A stretch of DNA of 64,000 nucleotides from an uncultured Candidatus Thioglobus sp. GTDB taxonomy: Bacteria; Pseudomonadota; Gammaproteobacteria; PS1; Pseudothioglobaceae. Under the pieces are notes generated by a model. The model had not been told where the DNA came from and did no database searches. It worked only from the letters and a program-made list of their open reading frames with translations. How positions within the stretch are numbered: the first letter of the stretch is position 1; each line of letters starts with the position of its first letter. Position numbers and translations under genes: made by a program. This document shows, in pieces, positions 20,976-32,266 of this stretch. The stretch is from assembly GCA_900180385.1 (NCBI GenBank), contig FXLX01000005.1, positions 1 through 64,000 of the forward strand, written 5' to 3'.

Positions 20976-21511
20976 AGCGCGTACCGCTAATTGTTGACTT
21001 GGATCACACCCTAATTAACACTGATTTATTATATGAATCGTCTATTGGTGTATTAAAAAAACAACCTTGGATAATTTTTCTTTATCCATTTTGGTTTCTT
21101 AAAGGCAAGGGTTACTTAAAAAGTCAATTAGTGAAACGCTTTGAAATTGATGTGGCTAAGCTACCTTATATTCAAGCCACTATTGATTATATCAATGAGC
21201 GAAAAAAACAAGGCGACGTAATTATTTTGGCAACTGCTTCATATAAGGATTATGCTTTTTCTGTTGCCAAACATATTAAATTATTTGATGATGTAATGGC
21301 CAGCAATGCTGATTTCAACCTATCTTCTCATAACAAGGCGGATAAATTAGTCGCGCGATTTGGCAAGAAAAACTTTGATTATATGGGTGATCACATGCGT
21401 GACATGCCAGTTTGGGAGGTATCTAATTTGTCAATATTGGTAAATGTAGATGACAAAATAATCAGTCGCACTACACATCTAAATACATTGCTAATTTCAA
21501 AGAAGGGTTAA
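20972..21511 (+). CDS. HAD-superfamily hydrolase
   Basis: 'LIVDLDHTLINTDLLYES', 'MGDHMRDMPVWEVS'; ATGA overlap with upstream gene. Confidence 0.8.
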   Translation: MKRVPLIVDLDHTLINTDLLYESSIGVLKKQPWIIFLYPFWFLKGKGYLKSQLVKRFEIDVAKLPYIQATIDYINERKKQGDVIILATASYKDYAFSVAKHIKLFDDVMASNADFNLSSHNKADKLVARFGKKNFDYMGDHMRDMPVWEVSNLSILVNVDDKIISRTTHLNTLLISKKG

Positions 21512-21684
21512 CCCTCTAGTACGTATGACATGGTTCCTAATATTAGATAAATAGCAGTTGTTACTATTAATGTCGCTGCAATAACACGAGCCATTTTTAG
21601 ATTTTTACCTAGCACTCTATTGCTAATAAACCACACACAATAACCAACAACAAAAGCAATAATTAATAGGCGAATTAAAAACAT
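21508..21684 (-). CDS. Small two-TM membrane protein (58 aa), absent from the ORF track
   Basis: Translation MFLIRLLIIAFVVGYCVWFISNRVLGKNLKMARVIAATLIVTTAIYLILGTMSYVLEG; 13 nt downstream of uvrC on the same strand. Confidence 0.6.
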   Translation of the reverse strand: MFLIRLLIIAFVVGYCVWFISNRVLGKNLKMARVIAATLIVTTAIYLILGTMSYVLEG

Positions 21685-21697
21685 AATACTAATTGGA

Positions 21698-23479
21698 TTA
21701 TTTAAGAGATTCGACTATTTTAGTCGCTAATGCTAAATTAATACCATTTACTTTTTGAATTTCATCAATCGAAGCGCTTTTGATTTCTTGCAATCCGCCA
21801 AAATAATTCAGCAATGCACTACGCCTTAATTTACCAACACCTTTGATTGACTCTAAGGGCGACGTGGTACGATTTTTACCACGCTTTAATCGATGGTTTT
21901 TAATCGCAAAACGATGTGATTCGTCACGAATATGATTAATCAGCATCAATGCCGGATCATGCGGTGGTAGATTTATTTTATTAATCTTGTCATTTTCAAT
22001 GGTAATTAAAGTTTCCAACCCTGCTTTGCGCTTCTCTCCTTTGGCCACGCCAACCAATTGAATATCATCAACTCCAATAGAATTCATTACCATCACTGCT
22101 TGATTAAGCTGACCTAGCCCACCATCAATAAAAACCACATCAGGCAAGGGTTTTTTCTCTTTTAGTAATTTAGAATAGCGTCTAAAAATCACCTGATTCA
22201 TGGCTGCGTAATCATCACCTGGAGTAACGTTTTTAATGTCAAATTGACGATATTTACTAACTTTTGGCACACCCTTTTCAAATACCACACAAGATGCTGT
22301 AGTCGCCTCTCCCATCATATGACTAATATCAAAACATTCCATATACTCCGGCAAAGATTTCAAATTTAAAATACTTTGCAAATGAACCAAAGTAGATTTT
22401 TTTCTAAATCTTGCCAATAAGTTTTGATTTAAGTTCTCCCTTAAGGTTAAATTAGCAATGTTCAAATAGTGCTTTTTATCTTTATTGGGTGTATCGATAA
22501 TATAAGTATTAAGCGCTTCAGAGATGAGCTTCTTGTCCTTTAATTTATGACTAATTAACAACTGCTTTGGCGTATCTTTACCCAAATAATACAATGGCAA
22601 GAATGCACTCAATACATGTTCAACTTCTCGATAGGAGGAATTTTTAGGCAGGATAAACTCTTGCCCAACTTGCTTTCCAGAGCGAATAAACAGCACTTCA
22701 ATTGCATTAACACCATCTTGCTGAAGAGCAGAGATCACGTCTAAATCAGCAGTAGAATTAGATGCATGTTGCTCTTGTATTTTACGCAAATCAATTAACT
22801 GATCACGCATTCTGCCAGCAAGTTCAAAATCTTGATCAATTGAGGCTGTTTGCATTTTTTTCGATATTTTGTCGAGTGTTTGTTTACCTTTTCCAGCTAA
22901 AAACAAAGACATCATGGCTACATCTTGTTGATAGTTTTCATCATTTATATGACCAACACAAGGTGCACTACAAAGACCAATTTGATATTCCAAACACGCT
23001 CTAGAGCGTGATCGATAAGTTGCATTGGTACATTGCCTAACTTTAAAGATTTTCTTCAATAAGGATAGTGAATCACGCACCACATGGGCTGAAGAAAATG
23101 GTCCAAAGTACTGATGCTTAGCAAGCTTTTTTCCTCTAAAAAATCCAACCCTAGGATGCTTATCATTACTAATAGAAATGTACGGATAACTCTTTGAATC
23201 TTTCAGTAAAATATTGTATCGTGGCATATGCTGCTTAATAAGCTCAGATTCCAACAACAAAGCTTGAGTTTCAGTAACGGTGACAATAATTTTAAAATCA
23301 TCAATATTGCTGACTAACGCTCGAGTCTTGCCATCTTCATGTTGTTTTGAAAAATAATTGGCAACACGTTTTTTTAAATTTTTAGCCTTGCCGACATAAA
23401 TAACTTGACCTTGTTTATCCAGCATTTGATAAACACCTGGATACTCGGTTAGATTGTTGAGTTTTTCTTTAATAGACAT
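21698..23479 (-). CDS. uvrC: Excinuclease ABC subunit C
   Basis: GIY-YIG N-terminus (PGVYQMLDKQGQVIYVGKAKNLKKRV), UVR domain and HhH C-terminus. Confidence 0.97.
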   Translation of the reverse strand: MSIKEKLNNLTEYPGVYQMLDKQGQVIYVGKAKNLKKRVANYFSKQHEDGKTRALVSNIDDFKIIVTVTETQALLLESELIKQHMPRYNILLKDSKSYPYISISNDKHPRVGFFRGKKLAKHQYFGPFSSAHVVRDSLSLLKKIFKVRQCTNATYRSRSRACLEYQIGLCSAPCVGHINDENYQQDVAMMSLFLAGKGKQTLDKISKKMQTASIDQDFELAGRMRDQLIDLRKIQEQHASNSTADLDVISALQQDGVNAIEVLFIRSGKQVGQEFILPKNSSYREVEHVLSAFLPLYYLGKDTPKQLLISHKLKDKKLISEALNTYIIDTPNKDKKHYLNIANLTLRENLNQNLLARFRKKSTLVHLQSILNLKSLPEYMECFDISHMMGEATTASCVVFEKGVPKVSKYRQFDIKNVTPGDDYAAMNQVIFRRYSKLLKEKKPLPDVVFIDGGLGQLNQAVMVMNSIGVDDIQLVGVAKGEKRKAGLETLITIENDKINKINLPPHDPALMLINHIRDESHRFAIKNHRLKRGKNRTTSPLESIKGVGKLRRSALLNYFGGLQEIKSASIDEIQKVNGINLALATKIVESLK

Positions 23480-23528
23480 TTATGAAAAAAGGTAAAATAT
23501 AAGGTAGTTTATTTATTTATTTAAAACA

Positions 23529-24182
23529 ATGATTAAAACCCTAATTATTATATTCAGTATTTTCTTTAGCAATCTAACTTTGGCAGTGGATAGTAGCTCA
23601 CATAAGCAAAATATTTCAAAAGATATTAAAGATATTATTGATCCATCAGGAGCGGTAGCTTTAAACATCATGGTGAGTACATTAAGCTCATTAAAAGAAT
23701 TAAAAAAACAAAATAAAGATTCTAAGGAAAATGTTGAAACGTTAATTCGTCTTAAGCTACTACCTAATCTTGCGACTGGTGTTGCTGCAAAGATTGCCCT
23801 AGATCAACATTGGGACGGATTAAATATCCAGCAAAGGCAATTTTTCCAACATTATATCTCTGAATCTCTTATCCAAGATTATATCGGGATACTGGCGAGC
23901 TATAAAAAACTCGATAGCGTTCAAATTTCTGTCGATCCCAATATCAGAAGAAAAGACAATAAAGCCATTGTCAAGTTAAATATCAGTATTAATAGCGACT
24001 CAAAACCTTTTTCTATCACTCTCAAATTAATTAGACTAAATGGCTGGAATGTTTATGATGTTGTTTTTTCTGGTGTTAGTATTGTTAAAAATTACCAAGC
24101 GCAATTTAACTCGTACATCAAGCGTAAAGGTGTAGATGCATTGATTGAAAAATCAAAAAGAAAGCTTGAAAAGTTAAAATAA
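23529..24182 (+). CDS. mlaC: MlaC-family phospholipid-binding protein
   Basis: Signal peptide; 'WDGLNIQQRQFFQHYISESLIQDYIGIL' and 'GWNVYDVVFSGVSIVKNYQAQF'; upstream of murA. Confidence 0.82.
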   Translation: MIKTLIIIFSIFFSNLTLAVDSSSHKQNISKDIKDIIDPSGAVALNIMVSTLSSLKELKKQNKDSKENVETLIRLKLLPNLATGVAAKIALDQHWDGLNIQQRQFFQHYISESLIQDYIGILASYKKLDSVQISVDPNIRRKDNKAIVKLNISINSDSKPFSITLKLIRLNGWNVYDVVFSGVSIVKNYQAQFNSYIKRKGVDALIEKSKRKLEKLK

Positions 24183-24183
24183 A

Positions 24184-25443
24184 ATGTACAAATTAGTCAT
24201 CAAAGGTGGAAAGACTCTTAATGGATCGGTCAAAATTGCCGGCTCTAAAAATGCCACTCTACCTATTCTTTTTGCTTCAATTTTGGCAGATGGACCCTTA
24301 ATATTAAACAACACTCCCCACCTGAGTGATGTCTCTACAACACTCAGATTGTTAATGGATATGGGCTCAGAGTTTATTCTTGAATCAGATAATTCATTGT
24401 TTGTTGACTCCTCAAAACTGACAAAATTCACTGCAGAATACAGCCTAGTAAAAACCATGCGTGCCTCTATTTTGTCATTAGGGCCCATGCTTGTCAAGTA
24501 TGGTGAAGCTAAAATTTCCTTGCCAGGTGGTTGCGCAATTGGCATGCGACCAGTTAATTTACACTTAAAAGCTTTAGAAGATTTAGGCGCGAAGATAGAG
24601 GTTAAAAATGGCTATATCTATGCAAGTGCTGAAAAACTGATTGGCACCGATGTTCATTTTGAACAAATCACAGTAACCGCTACAGAGAATATTCTTATGG
24701 CGGCAACACTTGCTCAAGGCACAACTACTATTCATAATGCCGCACAAGAGCCAGAGATTGTAGATCTTGCCAATTGCTTAATTAAAATGGGCGCCAAAAT
24801 TAGTGGCGCTGGCACTTCTGTAATTATTATCGAAGGTGTGTCTAATTTATCAGGCGCTACTTATACGGTTTGTCCTGATCGTATCGAAGCTGGAACCTAT
24901 TTAATCGCTGCTGCAATTACCGGTGGAAAAATAACACTCAAAAATATTCACCATCAATCAATGCGAGCGATCATCGGCAAATTAATTGAGACCGGAGCTG
25001 AAATAAAATGCGACAAAACTAGTATTACGCTTGACATGAAAGGTAGAAGGCCAAAAGCAGTGAATGTTAGAACCAGCGCCTATCCAAACTTCCCAACAGA
25101 TATGCAAGCACAATTTTGCGCCCTAAACAGTATTGCAGGCGGCCAGGCAACCATCACTGAAACCATTTTTGAAAATCGTTTTATGCATATTCCTGAGTTG
25201 GCTCGCATGGGTGCTGAGCTGAGCCTAGAAGGTAACACGGTTATTTCCAAAGGTGTAAAATTGCTCACGGGCGCAAACCTAATGGCGACTGATTTACGCG
25301 CCTCTGCTTCGTTAGTATTGGCCGGATTAGCAGCACAAGGCACAACAACAATTGAACGAGTTTATCATCTAGATCGCGGCTATGAAACCATTGAAGAAAA
25401 ATTAAAATTATTAGGCGCTGATATTCAGCGCATACAAGATTAG
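24184..25443 (+). CDS. murA: UDP-N-acetylglucosamine 1-carboxyvinyltransferase
   Basis: 'KIAGSKNATLPILFASIL', 'LPGGCAIGMRPVNLHL'. Confidence 0.98.
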   Translation: MYKLVIKGGKTLNGSVKIAGSKNATLPILFASILADGPLILNNTPHLSDVSTTLRLLMDMGSEFILESDNSLFVDSSKLTKFTAEYSLVKTMRASILSLGPMLVKYGEAKISLPGGCAIGMRPVNLHLKALEDLGAKIEVKNGYIYASAEKLIGTDVHFEQITVTATENILMAATLAQGTTTIHNAAQEPEIVDLANCLIKMGAKISGAGTSVIIIEGVSNLSGATYTVCPDRIEAGTYLIAAAITGGKITLKNIHHQSMRAIIGKLIETGAEIKCDKTSITLDMKGRRPKAVNVRTSAYPNFPTDMQAQFCALNSIAGGQATITETIFENRFMHIPELARMGAELSLEGNTVISKGVKLLTGANLMATDLRASASLVLAGLAAQGTTTIERVYHLDRGYETIEEKLKLLGADIQRIQD

Positions 25444-25454
25444 AGAAAATTATC

Positions 25455-26072
25455 ATGTTAACCATTGCATTATCAAAAGGTAGAATTCTAGAGCAAACTT
25501 TGCCATTATTAAAAAAAGCCGGATTAGAGATTGCTGATGAAGAGCTTAACTCTCGCAAGCTGATTCTTGATACCAATTTAGAAGATGTTAAAGTCATCAT
25601 TATTCGTGCAACGGATGTACCCGTATTCGTACAACATGGCGCTGCTGATATGGGTATTGCTGGCAAGGATGTTTTGCTTGAGCATGGTGCCAATGGTTTA
25701 TTTGAAATGCTAGATCTTGGCATTGCTAAATGCAAGCTAATGGTGGCTGCTAAATCTACTGATCATTTACAAGAAAATATTTTAAAAGTTGCAACCAAAT
25801 ACGTTAATTCTGCCAAACAATTTTTTGAGAAAAAAGGCCAGCCTTGTGAAATTATCAAGCTTTATGGCGCTATGGAATTAGCACCAGTGGTTGGATTGTC
25901 ACATTGCATTGTTGATTTGGTTGATACTGGCAACACACTAAAGGCTAACGGCCTAATTCCACTAGATCATATTGTTGATATTAGCTCACGTTTGGTAGTT
26001 AACAATGCTTCATTCAAAACTAAAAATACCCAAATTAAAAGTTGGATTACAGCCATTGAAAAAAACTTATGA
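25455..26072 (+). CDS. hisG: ATP phosphoribosyltransferase, short form
   Basis: '[18 protein letters not shown]', '[14 protein letters not shown]'. Confidence 0.97.
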   Translation: MLTIALSKGRILEQTLPLLKKAGLEIADEELNSRKLILDTNLEDVKVIIIRATDVPVFVQHGAADMGIAGKDVLLEHGANGLFEMLDLGIAKCKLMVAAKSTDHLQENILKVATKYVNSAKQFFEKKGQPCEIIKLYGAMELAPVVGLSHCIVDLVDTGNTLKANGLIPLDHIVDISSRLVVNNASFKTKNTQIKSWITAIEKNL

Positions 26073-27361
26073 TTAGTAAACTGTCTTCAACTCAAGCTGA
26101 TTTTCAAGAGAAACTATCTTCTCTTTTGTCCTGGGAAAGTGTTTCCAATAACGATGTTGCCAAAACAGTTGATGACATCATTGCCAATATTCGAAAAACA
26201 GGTGATCAAGCATTAGTTGACTACACCAATAAATTTGATCGAATGAGTGCGGCTGATATAGGCGAGCTTACTATTGAAGTGGCTGCTCTAAAAGAGGCTT
26301 TTGATACGCTAGGCGAGAAAGAAAAAACTGCACTGCAAACTGCCGCTAATCGTGTTCAAACTTACCATCAAAAACAAAAACAAGATACTTGGACCTACGT
26401 GGAAGATGATGGCACCATGCTGGGACAAAAAATTACCCCACTAGATCGTGTAGGATTGTATGTTCCAGGCGGAAAAGCAGCCTACCCTTCATCTGTATTG
26501 ATGAATGCCATTCCTGCCAAAGTAGCAGGTGTAGGAGAGCTTATCATGGTGGTACCAACACCAGATGGTATTGTTAATCAGCTAGTGCTTGCTGCTGCTT
26601 ATATTTCAGGCGTAGATACGGTATTTACAGTCGGTGGCGCTCAAGCGGTTGCTGCTTTAGCTTATGGCACCCAAAGCATTCCAAAGGTTGATAAAGTTGT
26701 CGGCCCTGGAAACATTTACGTCGCCACTGCAAAACGCGTTGTATTTGGTCAAGTTGGCATTGATATGATCGCTGGTCCAAGTGAGATTTTGATTATTTGT
26801 GACGGCAAAACAAATCCTGATTGGATTACGATGGATCTATTCTCACAAGCTGAACACGATGAAGACGCTCAATCAATTTTACTTTGCCCGGATGCTGATT
26901 TTATTAGCCAGGTAGAGGCGAGCATTACCAAGCTACTTCCAACCATGGGGCGTAAAGAAATCATTGCGACAGCGCTTAAAGATCGTGGCGCTTTAATCCT
27001 AACCAAAGACATGAACGAGGCAGTTAGCATCTCTAACCAAATCGCACCTGAACATTTAGAACTTTCTGTTGAAGACCCTAAAGCCATGCTTGATGGTATT
27101 AAACATGCGGGTGCAATCTTTATGGGGCGCTACACCTGTGAATCTTTAGGTGATTATTGTGCTGGTCCAAATCATGTATTACCAACTTCTGGTACGGCAA
27201 GATTTTCTTCACCACTCGGTGTATATGATTTTCAAAAAAAATCAAGCCTAATTATGGTATCAGATGAAGGCGCTAGTGTGCTTGGTGAAATTGCTGCAAC
27301 ATTGGCAGATGGCGAGGGGTTACAGGCTCACGCTCAGTCTGCTCGCTACCGCATTAAATAA
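26069..27361 (+). CDS. hisD: Histidinol dehydrogenase
   Basis: '[26 protein letters not shown]', '[26 protein letters not shown]'. Confidence 0.98.
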   Translation: MISKLSSTQADFQEKLSSLLSWESVSNNDVAKTVDDIIANIRKTGDQALVDYTNKFDRMSAADIGELTIEVAALKEAFDTLGEKEKTALQTAANRVQTYHQKQKQDTWTYVEDDGTMLGQKITPLDRVGLYVPGGKAAYPSSVLMNAIPAKVAGVGELIMVVPTPDGIVNQLVLAAAYISGVDTVFTVGGAQAVAALAYGTQSIPKVDKVVGPGNIYVATAKRVVFGQVGIDMIAGPSEILIICDGKTNPDWITMDLFSQAEHDEDAQSILLCPDADFISQVEASITKLLPTMGRKEIIATALKDRGALILTKDMNEAVSISNQIAPEHLELSVEDPKAMLDGIKHAGAIFMGRYTCESLGDYCAGPNHVLPTSGTARFSSPLGVYDFQKKSSLIMVSDEGASVLGEIAATLADGEGLQAHAQSARYRIK

Positions 27362-27443
27362 CTTTGTCTTTTTTGTGCAAGAGGGGCTTGGCTAAAATCT
27401 ATTCACCTTCTCCGAAATATAGGCCTTACTTATAACAACAGAC

Positions 27444-28709
27444 TCACACCTTTACAAAACAAACTGTAAATGTTGAGCCGACACCCACTTTACTATCAAT
27501 ACGTAATTCTGCATTATGCCTATGAGCAATATGATTAACAATTGCCAGTCCTAACCCAGTTCCACCCCGCTCTTTAGATCTACCTTTGTCTACTCTATAA
27601 AATCTTTCTGTTAAGTGAACTATATGCTTTTCAGGAATGCCTTTGCCAAAATCTTGCACATCAAGACATAACTTATCATTCTCACCCTCATACCACCTGA
27701 CTATAATTTTTGTTCCTTTAGGAGTATAAAACATGGAATTTTGTATTAGATTAGTACATAAGCTAATAATTTCCGTTTCAACGCCCTGGATTGTTTTATT
27801 AGTTTCAATTTCTATGGTGATTTTCCGATCAAAGTCTTGACATACATGATTGATAATTTCGTTCATATCAATATCAACACTAATATCTTGAATATCATCA
27901 GTACTTTCTAAACGTGAGAGTGTTAGTAGATCCTCGATGATATTGCGCATACGCTCAGACTGCTCATAGGATACATCAATCTGGCTAGATAATGACTTTG
28001 GCAATTCACCACTCTCTTTGATCATTTCTAAGTAGCCTGAAATCACTGTAAGCGGTGTACGCAACTCATGAGATGCGTTAGAAATAAAGTTTTTACGCAT
28101 TTCTAGTGTTTTATTTCTTTGGGTAATGTCACGGGCAATTAGTAATTTTGAATCAGGACCTATTGAAATCAACTTTAACAACAACTGTGTGGATAAGTCT
28201 TTAGGGGATTCTATTTCAACTTCACTACCATCTTCGCTAGAAGATAATAGTTTGTATAACTTAGGAGAGCGAATTAAATTGTTAATGCGCTGCCCTCTAT
28301 CATTCTTTACAATATTTAATAACAATCCAGATTTTTTATTACTCCAATCAATTTCATTATTTTGATTAAGGACAATAGCGGCATAAGGAAACCCTTTTAG
28401 GATGTTTTGTGATCTTTTTAACAAAACGTTCATACGCTTTTTTCTATTATTACTCTTGTTTTTTGTTTGTAATACTTGGTAATTAATCTTGTCCCAAATT
28501 CCATCACTATCTGGAGCACTATCTTGCTTAGTTCCGTCAGCCATCCAAATATAAAATTGTTGCAGCTTATGATACATCCAGATAATATAAAAAAATAAAC
28601 TCAGTGTTAAGCTGATTAACCACTCATCTGTTAAAAGACCGCCAATCGAAGTTGCCAGTACAATAATAAAGAGTCTCCATTTTTCAATTAACCAAATAGA
28701 AGGTTTCAT
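27444..28709 (-). CDS. phoR: Phosphate regulon sensor histidine kinase
   Basis: 'FISNASHELRTPLTVISGYLEMI', ATPase G-boxes; in pst-pho cluster. Confidence 0.94.
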   Translation of the reverse strand: MKPSIWLIEKWRLFIIVLATSIGGLLTDEWLISLTLSLFFYIIWMYHKLQQFYIWMADGTKQDSAPDSDGIWDKINYQVLQTKNKSNNRKKRMNVLLKRSQNILKGFPYAAIVLNQNNEIDWSNKKSGLLLNIVKNDRGQRINNLIRSPKLYKLLSSSEDGSEVEIESPKDLSTQLLLKLISIGPDSKLLIARDITQRNKTLEMRKNFISNASHELRTPLTVISGYLEMIKESGELPKSLSSQIDVSYEQSERMRNIIEDLLTLSRLESTDDIQDISVDIDMNEIINHVCQDFDRKITIEIETNKTIQGVETEIISLCTNLIQNSMFYTPKGTKIIVRWYEGENDKLCLDVQDFGKGIPEKHIVHLTERFYRVDKGRSKERGGTGLGLAIVNHIAHRHNAELRIDSKVGVGSTFTVCFVKV

Positions 28710-29398
28710 TAGCTTATGTTGGAATTAAATCGATAACCCATATTACGAATAGTTTGAATATGGCTATCTAATTTGTGTGGCTTGAATATTTTCCTAAGTC
28801 GAAGAATATGAACATCAACAGTACGTTCATCTATCGCGACAAACGTTCCCCAAACTTCATCAAGTAATTGAGATCGATCAAACACCCTATCCTTGTTTTT
28901 CATTAAAAAATGCAATAGTCGAAATTCAGTAGATCCAATACTAATAATATGGCTGTTAATTGTTAGCAAGTGTTGGGTTGGGTTGATGATAATATTGCCG
29001 ATAATCAAATCATCATTAGTAGTTAACCCTTGAGATCGTCTCAATAGCGAGCGAATACGCGCATCTAGTTCTTTTAATAATACAGGTTTAGTCATATAGT
29101 CATCAGCACCCATATCGAGCCCTTTGACTTTATCCTCTTCACCAGATTTTGCTGTTAGCATCATAATTGGCAAATATTGAAGTCCAGAAAGTTTTCTGAT
29201 TTTGCTAATCAGTTTAATACCGTCAATATCTGGAAGCATCCAGTCTAATAAAACCAAATCTACTGTGTTACTGCCAAGCACGCTTAATGCTCGATATCCC
29301 GTGTTAGCCTCAAGTGTACTATACTGCTTAGTCTTAAGCGATGCACTAAGCATTTCTAGTATTGTTTTGTCATCTTCAACAATTAGTATAGTAGCCAT
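28709..29398 (-). CDS. phoB: Phosphate regulon response regulator
   Basis: Receiver domain and OmpR-type winged helix ('DEVWGTFVAIDERTVDVHILRLRK'). Confidence 0.95.
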   Translation of the reverse strand: MATILIVEDDKTILEMLSASLKTKQYSTLEANTGYRALSVLGSNTVDLVLLDWMLPDIDGIKLISKIRKLSGLQYLPIMMLTAKSGEEDKVKGLDMGADDYMTKPVLLKELDARIRSLLRRSQGLTTNDDLIIGNIIINPTQHLLTINSHIISIGSTEFRLLHFLMKNKDRVFDRSQLLDEVWGTFVAIDERTVDVHILRLRKIFKPHKLDSHIQTIRNMGYRFNSNIS

Positions 29399-29416
29399 GA
29401 TACAAACCTTTTTATT

Positions 29417-30109
29417 TTATTGTTGATCTGGATTAAATTCTGTGTGACGAACATCTTGACCTTTAACCAGATAAATCACATACTCACAGATATTTTGAGA
29501 ATGATCTCCAATCCTTTCAAGTGCTCTTGCACACCAAGTAACGTGCAGCATATTTTTAATGTTACGCGGGTCTTCCATCATATGCGTTACCAATACCCTA
29601 GATACTCGATTAAATTCTTCATCAATTTGCTTATCTGTTTCCACCACTTTAGCTGCTTGCTCTATATCCATACGCGCAAGTGCATCAAGGGCATCATGCA
29701 AAATAGCGATAACCCTTTCACCAAGACTAGAAAGCTCAGCATGCATACCAATATCATCTTCTGTAGAAACCAACTTTTGAACATGACGACCAATCTTTTC
29801 AGCTTCGTCACCAATACGTTCAAGATCTGTAATCACTTTAATAATGGCAATAATAAGTCTTAAATCTCCAGCAGCAGGCTGTCTTTTAGCAATTAGCTGT
29901 GCACAATTTTCATCGATTTCAACTTCAATTTTATTAATTTTATAATCTGACTCTGCCACTTTTTTTGCAAGCTCATCATCTTGCTCAATAAGTGCAGTAA
30001 CAGCACTTTCAACTTGAGCCTCAACCATACCGCCCATGTTTAAAACTTTGCTTTTAACGCTTTCTAATTCTTTGTTGTACTGCTGTGAAATGTGTTGTTG
30101 TGTTTCCAT
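29417..30109 (-). CDS. phoU: Phosphate signalling complex protein PhoU
   Basis: PhoU repeats ('DLERIGDEAEKIGRHV', 'ALERIGDHSQNICEYVIYLVKG'). Confidence 0.96.
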   Translation of the reverse strand: METQQHISQQYNKELESVKSKVLNMGGMVEAQVESAVTALIEQDDELAKKVAESDYKINKIEVEIDENCAQLIAKRQPAAGDLRLIIAIIKVITDLERIGDEAEKIGRHVQKLVSTEDDIGMHAELSSLGERVIAILHDALDALARMDIEQAAKVVETDKQIDEEFNRVSRVLVTHMMEDPRNIKNMLHVTWCARALERIGDHSQNICEYVIYLVKGQDVRHTEFNPDQQ

Positions 30110-30123
30110 AAATAAACTCCTTG

Positions 30124-30951
30124 TTATCCAAATCTACCGGTAATATAGTTTTCAGTTAATTGATGTTCTGGGTTGGTAAAAACCGTATTAGTGTCGTTCA
30201 CTTCAACTAAGTGTCCCATGTGAAAATAAGCTGTTCGTTGCGATACCCTAGCAGCTTGTTGCATTGAATGCGTTACAATCGCAATGGTATATTTCTTACT
30301 TAGATCAATCATCAGCTCCTCAATAACAGCAGTGGCAATTGGATCAAGGGCAGAGGTTGGCTCATCCATTAAAATAACTTCCGGATCAATTGCAATGGTT
30401 CTAGCAATACATAATCGCTGTTGTTGTCCTCCGGATAACCCAGTACCAGGCTTATGAAGTGAATCTTTAACCTCTTTAAAAAGACCTGCTCGAATTAGAC
30501 TTTTTTCAACCAATTCATCTAGCTCGATTTTATTACTTGCTAAACCGTGTAGTTTTGCCCCATAGGCTACATTATCATAAATAGACTTTGGAAATGGATT
30601 AGGCTTTTGAAAAACCATACCTACCCGTGCACGTAGCAAAACTGGGTCCTGGTGTTTATGATAAATGTCTTCATTGTCTAGTTTAATGTCGCCACTAATA
30701 TGGCAACCTTGAATAGTATCATTCATACGATTAAGGCATCTCAAGAAAGTCGACTTTCCACACCCAGAAGGGCCAATCATAGCAATAATTTGATTTTTTC
30801 CAATGTCAATATTGGCATCAAATATGGCTTGTTTATCATCATAAAAAACATCAACATTGCGTGTTGAAAATTTTGCATCATCAATAAAAGGTTTGCCAAC
30901 CGTCTTATCAATCTCTATATCAAATTCTTCGCGCTTTTCTATATCTATCAT
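30124..30951 (-). CDS. pstB: Phosphate ABC transporter ATP-binding protein
   Basis: '[20 protein letters not shown]', '[16 protein letters not shown]'. Confidence 0.97.
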   Translation of the reverse strand: MIDIEKREEFDIEIDKTVGKPFIDDAKFSTRNVDVFYDDKQAIFDANIDIGKNQIIAMIGPSGCGKSTFLRCLNRMNDTIQGCHISGDIKLDNEDIYHKHQDPVLLRARVGMVFQKPNPFPKSIYDNVAYGAKLHGLASNKIELDELVEKSLIRAGLFKEVKDSLHKPGTGLSGGQQQRLCIARTIAIDPEVILMDEPTSALDPIATAVIEELMIDLSKKYTIAIVTHSMQQAARVSQRTAYFHMGHLVEVNDTNTVFTNPEHQLTENYITGRFG

Positions 30952-30961
30952 CGACTACTAC

Positions 30962-32266
30962 CTACCATTTCTTTTCAAATTTCTTGCGCATTATTACTGC
31001 TAAGAAATTCATTACAATTAAAAATCCCAATAACACCATAATAGCGGCAGATGTTCTTTCTGTAAATGCACGCTCAGGTGAATCAGACCACAAATATATT
31101 TGCACTGGAAGTACAGTAGAAGGATCTGTAATACCTTGTGGCACATCCGCAATAAAGGCAACCATACCAATCATTAGTAGTGGCGCAGTCTCACCTAAAG
31201 CTTGTGCCATACCAATAATAGTACCTGTTAATATGCCAGGCATAGCCGCTGGCACAACATGATGAAACGTTGTTTGTACACGCGAGGCGCCCAAACCTAA
31301 TGCTGCTTCACGAATCGAAGGAGGCACGGCCTTTAGTGCAGCTCTAGAGGTAATAATAATTGTTGGAAGAGTCATCAGTGTTAATACCAAACCACCAATT
31401 AATGGCACTGATCTTGGCACCCCAAAAAGCCCAATAAATACAGCCAAGCCTAGTAAGCCGAAAACAATAGAAGGTACGGCAGCTAGGTTGTTAATATTAA
31501 TCTCAATAAGATCTACCCATTTATTGTTTTTTGGCGCAAATTCCTCTAAATATATAGCCGCTGAAACACCAATGGGAAAAGATAACAACATAGTCACAAG
31601 CATTGTTAGTAATGATCCAATCATAGCACCCTTAATACCTGCCTGTTCGGGCTCTCTAGAATCACTTTCAGTAAAAAAACTGACATTAAATCGTTTTTCA
31701 AGACGATTTTCAGCTAATAGCTTATCAACCCAAACTAATTGAAAATCTTTAAGCCTGCGATCTGACTCTGGCAGAGATCTATCAATACCGCCTTTCATAA
31801 ATACGTCTACATCATCCCTAGCCAAGAACCATAGAGATTGCCTAGTATTAATAACACTTGGGTTATCTATAACAAAATCTCTAAGTTGATAAATCGCACT
31901 CTTACTCACTAACTGCCTAAGTGCTCTTTTTTGCTTCCTGCCTTTAACTCCAGGAAACATAGTCTTTAAAGATTGTTTGATTACCTTGCTATAGTTGGCG
32001 CGAAATAATTCTTGCTCACTATATTGTGAATCTAATTTAAGTAACTTGCTATCAATATCAACCTCAATATTGATGTAAGTTTGCTGAAAAGCTGGAAGTC
32101 CAGTTACTGAAATATTGATTAATAATGACAATAGAAAGGCAATGCTAACAGCAATGGCGCTAATACCATATAACTTGAAACGCTTTTCTTTTGCATAGCG
32201 CTTAGCCAGTTTAAGTTTAATTATTTCTGTAGTATTTCCAGTCATATTGTTACTCATATTGCTCAC
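30962..32266 (-). CDS. pstA: Phosphate ABC transporter permease PstA
   Basis: BPD permease, 'AIYLEEFAPKNNKWVDLIEININNLAAVPSIVFGLLGLAVF'. Confidence 0.95.
   Translation of the reverse strand: MSNMSNNMTGNTTEIIKLKLAKRYAKEKRFKLYGISAIAVSIAFLLSLLINISVTGLPAFQQTYINIEVDIDSKLLKLDSQYSEQELFRANYSKVIKQSLKTMFPGVKGRKQKRALRQLVSKSAIYQLRDFVIDNPSVINTRQSLWFLARDDVDVFMKGGIDRSLPESDRRLKDFQLVWVDKLLAENRLEKRFNVSFFTESDSREPEQAGIKGAMIGSLLTMLVTMLLSFPIGVSAAIYLEEFAPKNNKWVDLIEININNLAAVPSIVFGLLGLAVFIGLFGVPRSVPLIGGLVLTLMTLPTIIITSRAALKAVPPSIREAALGLGASRVQTTFHHVVPAAMPGILTGTIIGMAQALGETAPLLMIGMVAFIADVPQGITDPSTVLPVQIYLWSDSPERAFTERTSAAIMVLLGFLIVMNFLAVIMRKKFEKKW

Noticed and set aside
24174-24545. Antisense ORF (123 aa) over murA
   Set aside because: Fully opposite a strongly recognised murA; composition is typical of a shadow ORF. 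Same logic for 25080..25343, 25265..25735, 26869..27087.
29420-29863. Plus-strand ORF (147 aa) opposite phoU
   Set aside because: Overlaps a clear phoU; no recognisable domain. Likewise 31488..31742, 32413..32784, 33013..33399 opposite pst genes.
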